A stretch of DNA of 6,954 nt from Chitinophagaceae bacterium (lineage in GTDB: Bacteria > Bacteroidota > Bacteroidia > Chitinophagales > Chitinophagaceae): NCBI GenBank assembly GCA_947483345.1, contig CANKNL010000160.1, positions 1 through 6,954 of the forward strand, read 5' to 3'. The notes under the pieces were generated by a model. The model was not told where the DNA came from and did no database searches. It saw nothing but the letters and a program-made list of their open reading frames with translations. A program made the position numbers and the translations under genes. Shown here one piece after another: positions 6,531 to 6,954 of this stretch; the first letter of the stretch is position 1; each line of letters begins with the position of its first letter.

Positions 6531-6954
6531 ATGCAATCATTTAAAAACTACGCCATTTTTTTTGTGCTCATGATCATCTTTGTTATAAATCCTTTTGATG
6601 CCAGTGCCCAGCGTACCATTGTAAGGCAAAAAATCAGGAATGACATGGAAAAAAAATATGCCGATTCGCAACGGGTAAAGGGCAAAACCGAGTTGGAGAA
6701 AATAACTTATGAAAACGACAAGCGGTATACAAATCCTGTTAACAAAGTGCAGGCTACTATTGCATACGAGGATAAAGAATTGAATAAAAAGGGCGACATA
6801 AAAAGGACGATGGTACAAAAAATTGTCTTTGGCAAAACCGGTGAATGTATCGTGATGAATGAAGGCGATAAGAATGAGACATGGATGATTTATAATTATG
6901 CCGATAAAGCCAATTATATGGTAAATGTTAAACAAAAAACGGCCATGAAAATGC
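6531..6954 (+). CDS. secreted DUF4412-like protein, N-terminal part (3' end outside window)
   Basis: An ATG at 6531 opens a frame that stays open to the window edge, giving 141 residues plus one base. Residues 1-26 form a clear signal peptide: a short Lys-containing start, hydrophobic core 8-19, and cleavage ASA|Q at 26/27. The mature part is lysine-rich and hydrophilic, indicating a periplasmic or outer-surface protein. The stretch TWMIYNYADKANYMVNVKQK followed by TAMKM (118-141) resembles the 'state what the ion or dye reports, then K-T-A-x-x-M' pattern that I associate with DUF4412 proteins of Bacteroidota; this is a tentative family match from memory. Function is unknown for that family. 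There is no Shine-Dalgarno ahead of the ATG (ATCACCCTTT). The opposite strand also has a long open frame here (6537-6935), but the signal peptide and the lysine/glutamate-rich composition favour the plus-strand reading. Confidence 0.7.
   Translation, partial: MQSFKNYAIFFVLMIIFVINPFDASAQRTIVRQKIRNDMEKKYADSQRVKGKTELEKITYENDKRYTNPVNKVQATIAYEDKELNKKGDIKRTMVQKIVFGKTGECIVMNEGDKNETWMIYNYADKANYMVNVKQKTAMKM

Noticed and set aside
6537..6935. 132-aa minus-strand frame
   Set aside because: It lies antisense to a plus-strand frame with a clear signal peptide, and its hydrophobic His/Phe/Ile-rich translation has no recognisable domain.

Overview
The window looks like ordinary chromosome from a member of the Bacteroidota, most likely a Chitinophagaceae/Sphingobacteriia-type organism. 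Four things point there. The DNA is moderately AT-rich. Secreted proteins carry signal peptides ending in SA|Q. None of the five visible start codons has a convincing Shine-Dalgarno sequence; they follow A/T-rich leaders instead. The gene families (DUF4173 membrane protein, peptidase-like/TolB-propeller/Omp85 fusion, 212-aa GloB-like hydrolase, DUF4412-like secreted protein) are common in that phylum. The taxonomic call is inference from these traits.

Layout: (1) 1-312 (+) is the C-terminal part of a Coq4-family protein, cut by the window edge and carrying an intact HDxxHx11E metal-site motif. (2) 379-1959 (+) encodes a polytopic DUF4173-type inner-membrane protein, followed 3 nt later by (3) a 72-aa two-helix membrane protein (1963-2181); these two are probably co-transcribed. 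(4) 2182-2263 is a convergent intergenic region holding a 13-bp perfect hairpin, best read as the terminator of the minus-strand gene that follows. (5) 2264-5728 (-) encodes a 1154-aa exported outer-membrane protein: signal peptide, peptidase-MA-like domain without HExxH, TolB-like beta-propeller, charged linker, and an Omp85/BamA-type barrel ending in a C-terminal Phe. (6) 5729-5795 is a short divergent promoter region. (7) 5796-6434 (+) encodes a GloB/YcbL-like metallo-beta-lactamase-fold hydrolase with all metal ligands. (8) 6531-6954 (+) is the start of a secreted DUF4412-like protein that runs off the window.

The genes do not form one obvious pathway. They fall into separate units: the DUF4173 pair, the convergent outer-membrane gene, and the hydrolase followed by the secreted protein after a 96-nt gap. 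I see no rRNA or tRNA gene, CRISPR array, insertion sequence, toxin-antitoxin pair or phage gene. No gap between genes exceeds 100 nt. I do not find a clear undescribed system. The items most worth a second look are the Coq4 homologue in a presumed menaquinone organism, the propeller-Omp85 fusion with a dead protease-like domain, and the DUF4173 plus small-membrane-protein pair.
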